Made by a program: the position numbers and the translations under genes
Notes under the pieces: generated by a model
Seen by the model: only the letters and a program-made list of their open reading frames with translations
Database searches by the model: none
What the model was told of the DNA's origin: nothing
Assembly: GCA_965224735.1 (NCBI GenBank)
Contig: OZ245059.1
Location: 1,302,001 to 1,366,000 of the forward strand
Length of the DNA: 64,000 nt
DNA from: Robiginitomaculum_A sp036478535
GTDB taxonomy: Bacteria; Pseudomonadota; Alphaproteobacteria; Caulobacterales; Maricaulaceae
Direction: 5' to 3'
Part shown: positions 1-9,400 of the stretch, piece after piece
How positions within the stretch are numbered: position 1 is the stretch's first letter
How the letters are laid out: each line of letters begins with the position of its first letter

Positions 1-100
1 TTAAAAAAAGTAAAAAAGTAAACAGTGACTTGACGTGAGGCTCAACAATTGAGACTAAGGGGGAAATAAAAAAAAAGATAAATATATAAGGGGAAAAAAA

Positions 101-1528
101 ATGGCAACAGTGGGAACAACACAATGGTCGTCAAAATTTGCATTTATAATGGCAGCTGTAGGCTCGTCAGTTGGCCTTGGTAATCTATGGCGCTTCTCAG
201 CTGAAGCAGGAGCAAATGGCGGCGGGGCTTTCATCATCATATATCTGGCATGTGTGCTGTTTATTGGTATTCCCGTACTCATGAGCGAATACATAATTGG
301 CCGCGCAGGCAATGCTAATAGTGCCATTAGAAGTGTAAAAGATATAGCTGAGCGTTCTAATGTGACAACAAATTGGGGCATATTGGGCTGGACGGGTATG
401 ATTGGGTCATTCCTTATTGTGAGTTTCTACTGCGTTGTCGCAGGTTGGGTCATGATTTATATACCCAAGTTCTTGTTTGGTGCCTTTGATGGTCAAACCT
501 CCGAGCAAATATCGGCGCAATTTGATCAAACTATTGGCAATCCAATGGGGGTTATTCCTTATTTTACGGCATTTGCAATTTTAACAACATATCTCGTCGC
601 GCGCGGTGTAAACGAAGGCATTGAGTTGGCTTCAAAAATTCTCATGCCTTTGTTCTTCGCACTCTTGATATTGCTCTCCCTTTATAGTTTATACAGCGGG
701 ATAAACACGCCAGTGACATTAAAAAATGGGGAAACCAGTAATGGAACTTTTCAGGCATTGTCTTTCTTATTCAAACCAGATTGGGGCGCGCTTAATGCTG
801 GCGTTGTAACAGCAGCTCTTGGGCAAGCATTTTTCTCCATTGGTCTTGGGAGCGCTATTATGATTACCTACGGCTCGTATCTACCACGGAGTATCAATAT
901 TCCTAAATCTGCATTTATTGTGGGGATTACAGATACAGCTGTTGCAATGATTGCTGGCCTTGCAATTTTTCCAATTGTCTTCTCCCATGGTCTGCATCCA
1001 AATGCTGGGGCAGGGTTGTTTTTTAATACACTCCCTATAGCTCTTCACAACGCACCAGGCGGTGTTTTTATTGGTGCAGGTTTCTTTTTCTTGGCTATTT
1101 TTGCAGCTGTTACATCCTCCATTTCTTTGCTAGAGCCGATCACAGCTTGGGTTTCTGAACGCTTTGACATGAGTAAGGCTAAAGCAGCTATAATCATGGG
1201 TTCGTTGATGTGGCTACTTGGCTTTGGTTCAATTTATAGCTTAGCATTCATGGATGTTATCGACCATAAATTAACGGCTGCAATTATGCTGCCCCTTACT
1301 GGGATGCTAACTGTGCTATTCGTTGGTTGGAAAATGAAAAAAACTCTTGTTGATGAAGAAATGGCGGGGATTTCTCAAGGAATTAAAAACTTATTACTTT
1401 TCCTTGTTCGCTTTGTCGCACCGATCAGTGTGCTGGCTGTTCTGATCATCGGTATAGATCATAATTGGTTTGATGATACTCTTGGTAAAGCCATGGGTTT
1501 CGTGAAAGAAGTCGCGCCTACGCAATAA
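101..1528 (+). CDS. NSS-family sodium-dependent transporter
   Basis: A 475-residue inner-membrane symporter of the neurotransmitter:sodium symporter (LeuT/SNF) family. It probably imports an amino acid or related small molecule with Na+. The first membrane segment carries the family signature AAVGSSVGLGNLWRF (about residues 14-28), followed by a glycine-rich GANGGGAF loop. Around 11-12 hydrophobic segments follow, and the length fits bacterial family members. A purine-rich AAGGGG lies about 7 bases before the ATG. The substrate cannot be read from sequence. It looks monocistronic, with a 180-bp gap to the next gene. Confidence 0.93.
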   Translation: MATVGTTQWSSKFAFIMAAVGSSVGLGNLWRFSAEAGANGGGAFIIIYLACVLFIGIPVLMSEYIIGRAGNANSAIRSVKDIAERSNVTTNWGILGWTGMIGSFLIVSFYCVVAGWVMIYIPKFLFGAFDGQTSEQISAQFDQTIGNPMGVIPYFTAFAILTTYLVARGVNEGIELASKILMPLFFALLILLSLYSLYSGINTPVTLKNGETSNGTFQALSFLFKPDWGALNAGVVTAALGQAFFSIGLGSAIMITYGSYLPRSINIPKSAFIVGITDTAVAMIAGLAIFPIVFSHGLHPNAGAGLFFNTLPIALHNAPGGVFIGAGFFFLAIFAAVTSSISLLEPITAWVSERFDMSKAKAAIIMGSLMWLLGFGSIYSLAFMDVIDHKLTAAIMLPLTGMLTVLFVGWKMKKTLVDEEMAGISQGIKNLLLFLVRFVAPISVLAVLIIGIDHNWFDDTLGKAMGFVKEVAPTQ

Positions 1529-1711
1529 ATATGAGTGAAAAGCGTCTCTTAATTTACAGTAAGGTTTGGTCTTAGGACTTGAACCATTTGTTAATCTTAA
1601 ATATTATCGCTATGTAGAGGTTGAACTATTATAGTATTTAAAGAGGGTCACTGCTTTTCTTTAGGTATCATATTGGTTTCGTTGGGGAGAGCCAAAACGA
1701 CGGAAACGAAT

Positions 1712-2326
1712 ATGAAATTTGCGCGTAAAAGTGTGGTTGCGATAAGCTTAGTAATAGGTGCTTTTGGGTTACCTGCATGTACAACGGTGGACTTATCGCA
1801 AGTCGTCACGAACCAGCAGGCTCGGGTTAAGCCTTCTACTCCTACAGTAAATATTGTGGAGAAAACATCGAGTGCTCTCACGGCCATTTGTCGTAAGAAA
1901 GGTTGGAGTGGGGCTAAAACTGAAAAGCCTACACAGTCTGCCGCGAGTGTTCTTCTAAATGGTATGAAGACTGAAACGCCGCAATACTCTGCAATACAAT
2001 CTGTTTCATCGCAAAAACTTTTAGGCGACATTTTGCAAGTTAACATCCGAGTAGAGCAGGCGACAAAAGCTGCAGAAGTCTTTCTGGTAACTGCAGATAT
2101 GACACAAATTCTCAATGATGAACTTTCCCAATTAGAAGTTGCTCTACTAACTGTAAAACAAGCACATGGTCAGCTTGGTAAAAGGATTACGCTAGATAGT
2201 AATTCTGAACTCACAAATGCATTTACAACATTAGAAACTTCAATATCTGCATTACGAAAAGTCACAGATGATTACGGCATCCGTATCCGCAATAAAATTG
2301 CTCAAGCAGCAATGAGCCATTCATAA
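1712..2326 (+). CDS. Putative secreted lipoprotein, unknown function
   Basis: I do not recognise the family. I chose the ATG at 1712 over the upstream start because it gives a proper lipoprotein signal: a charged N-terminus (MKFARK), a hydrophobic stretch and the lipobox LPAC near residue 25. The mature part (about 180 residues) is polar, mostly helical in character and without obvious catalytic motifs, so it is probably an outer-membrane or periplasmic lipoprotein. It sits alone between the transporter and the lipid-transport operon; a role linked to either is unproven. Confidence 0.6.
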   Translation: MKFARKSVVAISLVIGAFGLPACTTVDLSQVVTNQQARVKPSTPTVNIVEKTSSALTAICRKKGWSGAKTEKPTQSAASVLLNGMKTETPQYSAIQSVSSQKLLGDILQVNIRVEQATKAAEVFLVTADMTQILNDELSQLEVALLTVKQAHGQLGKRITLDSNSELTNAFTTLETSISALRKVTDDYGIRIRNKIAQAAMSHS

Positions 2327-2444
2327 TTTTATAACCACACTACAAAATAGACGATCCTCAATATAGCGTAGTTTTACTTATAATGTGATGAAAAAGTTAT
2401 AGACTTTTACTTGACGTAAGGCCTTAGATTTGCACGTTAGAACT

Positions 2445-3620
2445 ATGAGTACGCATACTGATAATTTACAAAACCCATATAAGCTTATTGTCAACCAAGG
2501 ACAGCTTATGATCAAAGTTTTTGGAGATTGGAATCTGCGCACAATAAATACTATAGAGAATGCTTTATCCTCTGATCTTAGTAGTCTTGGCAATAGCCGC
2601 GATTTTTCTATTGCTCAGAGCGAGAGGTATGAAATGGTAGTCTTCGATTTTTCGGGGCTTAACCGGATGGATACCGCAGGGGCCTATATTCTCATGCGGG
2701 CTATTGGCTGCCATGATGGCCATTGCCGCCAATGGCAGGTTACAAACGCCACAAAAGGGCAAAAAGCATTAGTGAGTGTCGCAGCAAAAGCCTCGAAAGG
2801 GATGATGCCCTCATTGCCGAAGCCTTGGTATGAACCTATTGAACGCTTAGGGAAGGGGGCAAGTAATTTTATCCAAGAAGGTTATAACACACTGTCTTTC
2901 TTTGGTGAGTTTGTCGTTATTTCATTTAAACTCTTAATAAACCCACGCCGTATTAGATGGAAGTCCGTAGTTTCCCATATTGAAACTATTGGGCTTGATG
3001 CTTTGCCGATCGTATCCGTTTTAAGTTTTTTTATTGGCGCCGTTATTGCTTTTATGGGCGCTGATTTATTAGCAAATTTTGGAGCCTCTGTTTATGTGGT
3101 CGATCTTGTTGGTGTTTCTGTACTGCGTGAGTTTGCAGTTCTCATTATGGCTATACTTCTGGCAGGCCGGTCAAACTCATCATTTACTGCACAAATCGGC
3201 GCTATGAAAATGCGCCAGGAAGTCGATGCTCTCAAAGTTATTGGAATGGATATCAATGAGACTTTGGTAGCTCCGCGAGCAATAGCTTGTCTGATATCCG
3301 CACCAATTCTCACTTTTATCGCGATGGTTAGTGGGCTTTTGGGCGGGTTACTGGTGGCATGGTCACTAGGTATTTCGCCAATCTTATTCACAGCACGCAT
3401 TACAGAAGTTATTGATATCAAGCATTTTTGGGTTGGGATGGCTAAAGCGCCTGTTTTTGCACTTGTCGTCGCTATAATTGGGTGCCGTCAAGGGCTAGCT
3501 GTTCGCGGATCCGTAGAGAGTTTAGGGCGCAGGACAACGGTTAGTGTTGTGCAGGCAATATTCACAATAATTGTTTTGGATGCGATGTTTGCTTTGCTCT
3601 TTTTAAAGATGGGGGTGTAA
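2445..3620 (+). CDS. mlaE: MlaE-type ABC permease fused to an N-terminal STAS domain
   Basis: Inner-membrane permease of an MCE/Mla-type lipid transport system. Residues about 10-110 form a STAS (MlaB-like) domain, with VFDFSGLNRMDTAGAYIL around the usual Asp-x-x-Gly loop. The remainder is the MlaE permease with five to six hydrophobic segments and the conserved cytoplasmic stretch FTAQIGAMKMRQEVDAL that contacts the ATPase. The ATG at 2445 is preferred over the TTG at 2430. It is the first gene of a tight four-gene operon (2 bp to the next gene). The fusion replaces a separate mlaB. The system probably moves phospholipid between inner and outer membranes. Confidence 0.92.
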   Translation: MSTHTDNLQNPYKLIVNQGQLMIKVFGDWNLRTINTIENALSSDLSSLGNSRDFSIAQSERYEMVVFDFSGLNRMDTAGAYILMRAIGCHDGHCRQWQVTNATKGQKALVSVAAKASKGMMPSLPKPWYEPIERLGKGASNFIQEGYNTLSFFGEFVVISFKLLINPRRIRWKSVVSHIETIGLDALPIVSVLSFFIGAVIAFMGADLLANFGASVYVVDLVGVSVLREFAVLIMAILLAGRSNSSFTAQIGAMKMRQEVDALKVIGMDINETLVAPRAIACLISAPILTFIAMVSGLLGGLLVAWSLGISPILFTARITEVIDIKHFWVGMAKAPVFALVVAIIGCRQGLAVRGSVESLGRRTTVSVVQAIFTIIVLDAMFALLFLKMGV

Positions 3621-3622
3621 TC

Positions 3623-4411
3623 GTGATTTCGGGAAGCTTGTCTTTTGATGAAAATACGCCTGTAGAAGCAAAAGGGCTACGGACGCAATTTGGCAGCAAT
3701 GTCATTCATGAAAACCTCAATATCCGGCTTAACGCTGGAGAGATATTAGGCGTTGTCGGTGGGTCGGGTAGCGGAAAGTCGGTATTGTTCAATACGCTCC
3801 TTGGTTTGAAGGAACCTGAAGGGGGCGAAGTAAGGGCGTTCGGAAAAAATCGAAAAACGCTTACAGCGGAGCAGCGCCGTAGCTTTGACACGCATGTTGG
3901 TGTTTTGTTTCAAGGTGGTGCTTTGTTTTCCTCTCTTAATATTAGAGAAAACATAATGTTACCTATGCGCGAGCATACGGATTTGCCCGTCCAGCTCATG
4001 CGTGAGCTTGCGGATATGAAAATTAATATGGTTGGCCTTCCTTTTGACACGGCCATTAAAAAACCTGCCGACCTTTCTGGCGGCATGCGTAAACGGGCAG
4101 GGCTTGCAAGAGCCCTTGCGCTAGACCCGCATTTATTGTTTTTGGATGAACCGACTGCGGGTCTGGATCCCATTGGTGCAAATGCATTTGATGAGCTTAT
4201 ACTTGAGCTAAGGGATGCTCTTGATATTACCGTATTGATGGTTACCCATGATTTGGATAGTTTGTTTGCGATTTGCGATAGGGTGGCTGTCTTGGTTGAT
4301 AAACATATTGTGATTGCAGATAGCCTGGATAAAGTGGTTAAATACGATCATGCTTGGATACGAGAATATTTTGGCGGGCCGCGCTCAAGATCTGCCAGCC
4401 TTAGTAAATAA
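3623..4411 (+). CDS. mlaF: MlaF-type ABC transporter ATPase
   Basis: A 262-residue ATPase partner of the preceding permease. Visible motifs: Walker A GGSGSGKS (about residue 48), signature LSGGMRKRAGLARAL, Walker B LLFLDEPTAGLDP and the switch histidine in MVTHDLD. Translation starts at a GTG two bases after the mlaE stop, implying translational coupling. The Met-Arg-Lys in the signature segment is typical of MlaF-like ATPases. It powers lipid movement through MlaE with the MCE protein encoded next. Confidence 0.94.
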   Translation: MISGSLSFDENTPVEAKGLRTQFGSNVIHENLNIRLNAGEILGVVGGSGSGKSVLFNTLLGLKEPEGGEVRAFGKNRKTLTAEQRRSFDTHVGVLFQGGALFSSLNIRENIMLPMREHTDLPVQLMRELADMKINMVGLPFDTAIKKPADLSGGMRKRAGLARALALDPHLLFLDEPTAGLDPIGANAFDELILELRDALDITVLMVTHDLDSLFAICDRVAVLVDKHIVIADSLDKVVKYDHAWIREYFGGPRSRSASLSK

Positions 4412-4436
4412 TCTTTAAGAGAAAAGGTAAAGAAGA

Positions 4437-5408
4437 ATGGAAAGTAAAGCAAATTACGCACTTATTGGCACATTTGTTCTTGTTGCCCTTATCAGTGCAA
4501 TGGGATTCATTGCCTATATAAGCGGGCGCCAATTTGACGAGCAATATGACGAATATATCGTTGAGTATTTTACGCCGCCGCGCGGAATTACCATAGGAAG
4601 TGAGGTGCGTTTTAATGGTATTAAAATGGGTGAAGTGATAGATACTGAGCTTGAAAATGAAAAAACCGTTTTGGTGTATATACGGGTAAAGCCCTCGACA
4701 CCTATTCGTGTTGATACATATGGAAAAAATGAACCACTCGGCCTAACAGGGCTGAGCTATATTCAGCTCTTACCTGGAACATCTACGGAATACTTAAAAC
4801 CATCACAACCTGGAAAACTTGCGCGTATAACGGGTAAGCAAAGCCAGATTGATTATCTATTAGGCGGTAGCGAGTCGATTATAAACAATATTAACATTGC
4901 CTTGGCACGGGCGACTAGCTTGCTAAGCGATGACGCTATCACTGATTTTCAAGGGTTTTTAAAAAAACTCAATACCGTTATGGGGGAAATAGCAGAAGCT
5001 GACCTCTCTAGCGAACGGGTAAAATTCTTTATGGATACGATAGAAAAAACTGCGCTTAATATCTCGGATGCGGCGATAGAAATCGTGAAAACTTCTCAGG
5101 AATTCACTCAATTTGTTACCAGTGATGAAACAAAAAACATTATTTTAAGCGCAGATAAAACACTAATTGCTGCTGAAACGGCGCTTACGAGTTTTTCCAA
5201 ACTCGCAAAGGATGGGAGCAATCTTTCTGATGAAACTTTACGCACAATAGAGCATTTTTCCGCAACAGGCTTGCAAGATTTATCTCTTGCTATGGCAGAC
5301 CTTAGAGTTTTGGTCGATAGCCTTAATCGTGTTTCTAATAATTTAGAAAAAAACCCTGTCGATTTCATCATCGGTCAGAAAAAAGAAATTATGGAGTTGC
5401 CGCAATGA
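4437..5408 (+). CDS. mlaD: MlaD-type MCE-domain substrate-binding protein
   Basis: A 323-residue MCE-family protein anchored by one N-terminal membrane helix (residues about 7-28). The MCE beta-barrel follows (about 40-115), with the characteristic PPRGITIGSEVRFNGIKMGEV stretch split by turns, then a long helical C-terminal region. MCE proteins form periplasmic hexameric rings that hand lipids to or from the MlaE permease. The 25-bp gap after mlaF contains AAGAGAAAAGG. The stop codon overlaps the start of the next gene in ATGA. Confidence 0.93.
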   Translation: MESKANYALIGTFVLVALISAMGFIAYISGRQFDEQYDEYIVEYFTPPRGITIGSEVRFNGIKMGEVIDTELENEKTVLVYIRVKPSTPIRVDTYGKNEPLGLTGLSYIQLLPGTSTEYLKPSQPGKLARITGKQSQIDYLLGGSESIINNINIALARATSLLSDDAITDFQGFLKKLNTVMGEIAEADLSSERVKFFMDTIEKTALNISDAAIEIVKTSQEFTQFVTSDETKNIILSADKTLIAAETALTSFSKLAKDGSNLSDETLRTIEHFSATGLQDLSLAMADLRVLVDSLNRVSNNLEKNPVDFIIGQKKEIMELPQ

Positions 5409-6040
5409 TCAATTTAAATACGGTACTAAGAACCACGGTCATGGCTTGTGTAACTTTTGGTTTAACTGGGTGCGTATCCTTGCTAAATAAAACCAAAGTT
5501 GCACCAACCGTTTATAGGCTCAATGTCCCGCACGTCGTAAAATTAGTGCCATTGTCTCCAGCCAAAGTAATAAATATTGAAATTCCTGCAACTTCCAAAG
5601 CTTTAAGGGGTACAGATATAGTGCTTTCCCCAGATGGCAGGCGGCTATCAGCCGCAGGCGGGGCGAGCTGGTCGGAGCCTGTACCAAGCCTGCTTCGTAA
5701 TGTTTTAATTGATACATTAGCAAGCCGCTCAAATTTAACAGGTGTTATTCCAAAAGGAAGCACTCGTGTTCCTTATCGCCTTAATATGAATATACGCCGG
5801 TTTGAAGCCGTTTTTGACCAAGGCGAAGACGTGGCTCCAAATGCGATTGTGCAATTAAATTTGACACTAACGAACACCAAAACGCGGCGCTTGATAGGCG
5901 TACACACCATACAGGCCAGCCAGCGAGCGAGCGCCAAATCTGTATCATCTATTGTAAGTGCGCACGACACAGCGACTGGAGAGGCTATGAAGAAAGTTGT
6001 TGATTGGCTTGAACTGCAATTATCAAGTGGGCGTTCTTAG
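5405..6040 (+). CDS. ABC-type transport auxiliary lipoprotein
   Basis: A 211-residue lipoprotein of the PqiC/ABC-transport-auxiliary family, commonly the last gene of MCE operons. The signal peptide ends in the lipobox LTGC near residue 23. The mature domain carries the family-like pattern of paired strands and the SWSEPVPSLLRNVLIDTL region. It probably sits in the outer membrane as the docking component for the MCE ring. The start codon overlaps the mlaD stop by 4 bases, so it is translationally coupled. Its stop lies only 6 bp from the convergent gene at 6047. Confidence 0.85.
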   Translation: MINLNTVLRTTVMACVTFGLTGCVSLLNKTKVAPTVYRLNVPHVVKLVPLSPAKVINIEIPATSKALRGTDIVLSPDGRRLSAAGGASWSEPVPSLLRNVLIDTLASRSNLTGVIPKGSTRVPYRLNMNIRRFEAVFDQGEDVAPNAIVQLNLTLTNTKTRRLIGVHTIQASQRASAKSVSSIVSAHDTATGEAMKKVVDWLELQLSSGRS

Positions 6041-6046
6041 GGATTT

Positions 6047-8239
6047 TTACAGGTGCCCATAGCTTAAAGCAGCATCACACAGAAGATATGCCCGTCCTTG
6101 TTCACCTTCCAGGCGGGTTATTATTGCTTCACGATTGCCCGCAAGTGCTTCTATTTTCAAATCATAGTCTTGAGCAAATTTGATTACCTTTTTACCGAGT
6201 TTTTCATTGGCAGCAAGGTTTTGAACCAAATGCTGAACTGGCGCTTGCAATCGCCCGATAACCACGCGGCTCATAGCTTCATGTCCCTGAGATACGCGGC
6301 TATTGGCAGCTTCAATAATACAGCCATCATCAATAACTGTATTGGGGGCAAGATCAAGTAGAGTAAGCTCCGTCATAACACTTTCGTTCTCTACAGACTG
6401 CTCTGCAGGGTTTAGTGCGTCTGCTATTGATAAACCCGCATTTGTTTCTGCTTTGGAACAAAATAAGTTAAATACCGAGAAGTTAGGTTTTGACTTTGAT
6501 TTATTTTCCCGATTTGCTTCCTTGAGCACAGTACGGCGAATAGTATTTAAAATTGGATATTTTTCGGGTATATCTTTTTCGCTTACAGGTTCTAAATAAA
6601 GCTCGGGTGTTTCAGCCCAGGAAACGAATGTTCCTGCTTCTTCTAGTTTGTGTCCTTCAGATTCTGGCACAGGTTGATTTCGGCTTGGTATATCCAAACC
6701 CTTAGCATTGATTGCCTCCAAATCGAGTTTATCACTTTCAAGGTTCCCAACTTTATGGTTTTCATCTTCGATCGGCTTTAGTTTTAACCGTGCCCAACGG
6801 CGTTTTGGCTTTGTGTTTTTTTGCGTTTCAACACCTGTTTCAATCACTTCAAGGGGTTCTTCAACAAGGTCTACAATTTTTTTTGTCGTAGATAGTTTAT
6901 TTCCGAGTTTACCTTGTAAATCTGTCATGTCTTGTTCGATACGGGCGATTTCAAGACGGGTAAACTCTAGGCTGTCCTTGACACGCTGTGCTGCCTTATC
7001 ACTAATACTTTGCGCTTGGTCATTTGAGTAGCGCACCATTTCTTTCATGTTCTCGAATCTGGCCTTTACAGCACTATCTGCAAGGCTTGCTGATTTTGCC
7101 AACGTTTCAACTGTGTCTTTTCCAGCTTCGCTTGCAATCACTAAACTTTCAGCACTTGCTTGGGCGGAAAGAGAAAGATCGCGCATCTTCAATAAGCGTT
7201 CCTCTAGGTTTGAGCCAAGCACTTGTTGCTCATCGTGTAATTGATCTATCATTTCCGTAAGTACGCCAGCATGTTTTTTGCAATCGCCATCAAGCTCCAC
7301 CGAGCACTGTTTAATAATATCGCCAAGTGATTGAATTTCCTGATGACTAGCCGCCAATGTAGACGCTGCTTGCACAGTGTTGGCACGAACAGTATCAGAA
7401 GCAGAATTAATCTTGGCTGTAGTCTCTTCGATGCTGATGCGCGCTTCCTTAAGTTTTTGCTCCGCAAGCTGCGTCGCCTTCGTAAGGTTATCTGTATGGT
7501 TTGTTATCATTGTGGCTAAAGCCCCCATACGATTATCGAATGTACCAGATATATCATCTAACGCACTCGTTTGTGCTGTAAGGGATGCGGCAATACCGTC
7601 CGCAGTATTGGACGCATCTTCATTGGCGCGGGCTAATGCCTGTGTTTGTGTGCCAAGCATGTCTTCCATTGTCGCAAGACGCCCTAGTGCTGATGCCAGT
7701 TTTTGATTAACATCATCCACTTGTTCTTTTATTGCCGCAGCCATGGTTTTACTTTTTCCAACAACCATTTGGTCAGGCGTTGTCATGCGTTCTGCCATAT
7801 GGGCGATTTTTAAGGCATAGCTGGACACTTTTGAGAGTTGTTTCAGAGCATATGTTCCTACAAATATCATAAGAAGCGGACCACATATGAGTGCGGCGAA
7901 ACCTAGCCACTGTATTGCTGAATATGCTTGCCAGTTATCCTGAATTTTTAATAACGACAGACAAATCAACGCAGTGAAGGCAAGCCATAAAACTGTGGCA
8001 ATGGTGCTAACCACTCGTATCCAACCGAACGAAGGGGTATCAATTTGTATAGAGGCGGAGGGCGGCGACGTAATTGCTCGTGAGACACGTTTGGGAACAA
8101 ATTCATTTTCATGGCGCTTAGGAACTACATTGGTAATTGCATTTTCTAAATCAACTGATCTTATATTTACAGGCTTTGCTTTGTTTGTATCAAAATCCAC
8201 TGGATCAATGCTGGTTATTTTGTTGGTTATACGCGCCAA
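6047..8239 (-). CDS. Large membrane-anchored coiled-coil protein, unknown
   Basis: About 730 residues, family not recognised. A soluble N-terminal stretch is followed by two adjacent membrane helices (about residues 80-130), then a long alanine/glutamate/glutamine-rich coiled coil (about 150-450), a low-complexity Pro/Glu linker and a compact C-terminal domain (about 620-730). I prefer the TTG at 8239 because AAAGGA lies 7 bases before it; the TTG at 8245 has no room for a ribosome site. The architecture recalls polar scaffold or cell-division proteins of alphaproteobacteria (TipN-like layout), but that is inference from layout only. It converges with the Mla operon. Confidence 0.7.
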   Translation of the reverse strand: MARITNKITSIDPVDFDTNKAKPVNIRSVDLENAITNVVPKRHENEFVPKRVSRAITSPPSASIQIDTPSFGWIRVVSTIATVLWLAFTALICLSLLKIQDNWQAYSAIQWLGFAALICGPLLMIFVGTYALKQLSKVSSYALKIAHMAERMTTPDQMVVGKSKTMAAAIKEQVDDVNQKLASALGRLATMEDMLGTQTQALARANEDASNTADGIAASLTAQTSALDDISGTFDNRMGALATMITNHTDNLTKATQLAEQKLKEARISIEETTAKINSASDTVRANTVQAASTLAASHQEIQSLGDIIKQCSVELDGDCKKHAGVLTEMIDQLHDEQQVLGSNLEERLLKMRDLSLSAQASAESLVIASEAGKDTVETLAKSASLADSAVKARFENMKEMVRYSNDQAQSISDKAAQRVKDSLEFTRLEIARIEQDMTDLQGKLGNKLSTTKKIVDLVEEPLEVIETGVETQKNTKPKRRWARLKLKPIEDENHKVGNLESDKLDLEAINAKGLDIPSRNQPVPESEGHKLEEAGTFVSWAETPELYLEPVSEKDIPEKYPILNTIRRTVLKEANRENKSKSKPNFSVFNLFCSKAETNAGLSIADALNPAEQSVENESVMTELTLLDLAPNTVIDDGCIIEAANSRVSQGHEAMSRVVIGRLQAPVQHLVQNLAANEKLGKKVIKFAQDYDLKIEALAGNREAIITRLEGEQGRAYLLCDAALSYGHL

Positions 8240-8337
8240 TTTCAAATCCTTTAAATAGGGTTTATCGCCTGTTTAGAAAATGTAAGTGAAACTATTGTAT
8301 AAGAGAATCAAGTCGCGAGCAAAGATAAAACAAAGTT

Positions 8338-8998
8338 TGTATAGGTTCATGTGTTTTGAGACTCATCCGCCATTTGGGTGTTTTTTTATATACTCCATTG
8401 GCGTTAGCCCTGCAAGGGCGTGATGTGGTTTGTATGTGTTGTATTTTTCAACCGCCTTTTTTAGCTCGAACCGCATGGCTCCGATGCTGTCGGCCAGGAG
8501 GTCTCGGCGGTAATAGAACTCTTCCTTGAAGGTTCTGTTTCCGCGCTCGACGCCGCCGTTATAGGTTGGCCTGCTGGGCGGCAAGACGATGAGTGGAATG
8601 TTTACATCTTCACAGGCCTGCTCAAATTCTGCCATGAATTCCGAGCCGCCGTCCACCTGTATGGATTTTATGGTGAACGGTGTTTTGTCGATAAATTCTT
8701 TTAAGAACCTCCTTGCGGAAGACGCCTTGGCGTGTGAGTACACTTGAGCATGAATGAATTTGGACTTTCTCTCCCAAGCCTGGAAGTGTTTGACGGTGAT
8801 ACCGTTTTTGGTCACCCTCATGTGGTCGATCTGCACCCGTTCTCCCATTTTCATGAGCTTGTAGGCCTTGTAGACCCAGCGTTTGGCATGGGATTTTCTG
8901 AAGTTTCTGTTTCTTTTTGCTCTTGGAGCAGAGCGTGATTTTGTGATGATGCCTTTAGCGAACAAAGTTTTGAGTATCCGCCTAACACAGGGACTGTA
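8338..8998 (-). mobile_element. IS481-like element (here ISa), copy 1, 5'-truncated
   Basis: The reading frame at 8363-about 8990 (minus) encodes the integrase-core part of a transposase, with QIDHM, IQVDGGSEF and PTYNGGVERGNRTFKEEF giving the DDE residues. The N-terminal helix-turn-helix half is missing: the match to copy 2 (49823-50926) stops near 8990, where an IS630 remnant begins. The element end TGTATAGGTTCAT lies at 8338-8350 and matches the ends of copy 2. The C-terminus is complete here, unlike copy 2. Non-functional on its own. Confidence 0.8.
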
Positions 8999-9011
8999 CA
9001 CCTACCCTCTT

Positions 9012-9400
9012 GGTAAAAAAAAGGCGCCACAATACCGTGAACGAGATGAAGAGCGCCGCAAATCCGCAAATCCTATGCAGAATTAATCTGTACTTACTGT
9101 ACTTACCCAAAAGATAGCCGTATTTATTTGGATGAAAGCGGGGTTTGCCATAAGCTGGCGCGCACTCATGGATATGGAGTTAGCGGTAAACGTGTGCATG
9201 GTTTGACGTTTGGGAAACGTAAAGAGCGCACGAACATTATCGGTGCGTGGTTATCATCGTATAAGCTCTTTGCGACACAAACCTATGAGCACACGCTCAA
9301 CAAATATGGGAAAAGGGAGAGTAGTTTGTGGCGGATGTTGTCTTTCGGCACTGGAGCACACTCAACTAAACGCATGACGCTCTTTAATGCCGCCGGATAG
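9012..9400 (+). mobile_element. IS630-family transposase remnant
   Basis: Pieces in several frames match IS630/Tc1-type DDE transposases: YRERDEERR near 9030, then YLDESGVCHKLARTHGYG (9124-9177) with the catalytic Asp-Glu pair, GKRVHGLTFGKRKERTNIIGAWL, and a frame-shifted tail around 9330-9400. Both ends are missing and several frameshifts are present, so it is inactive. It abuts ISa copy 1 on the left, and its last bases supply the stop codon of the repressor gene at 9384. Confidence 0.75.
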
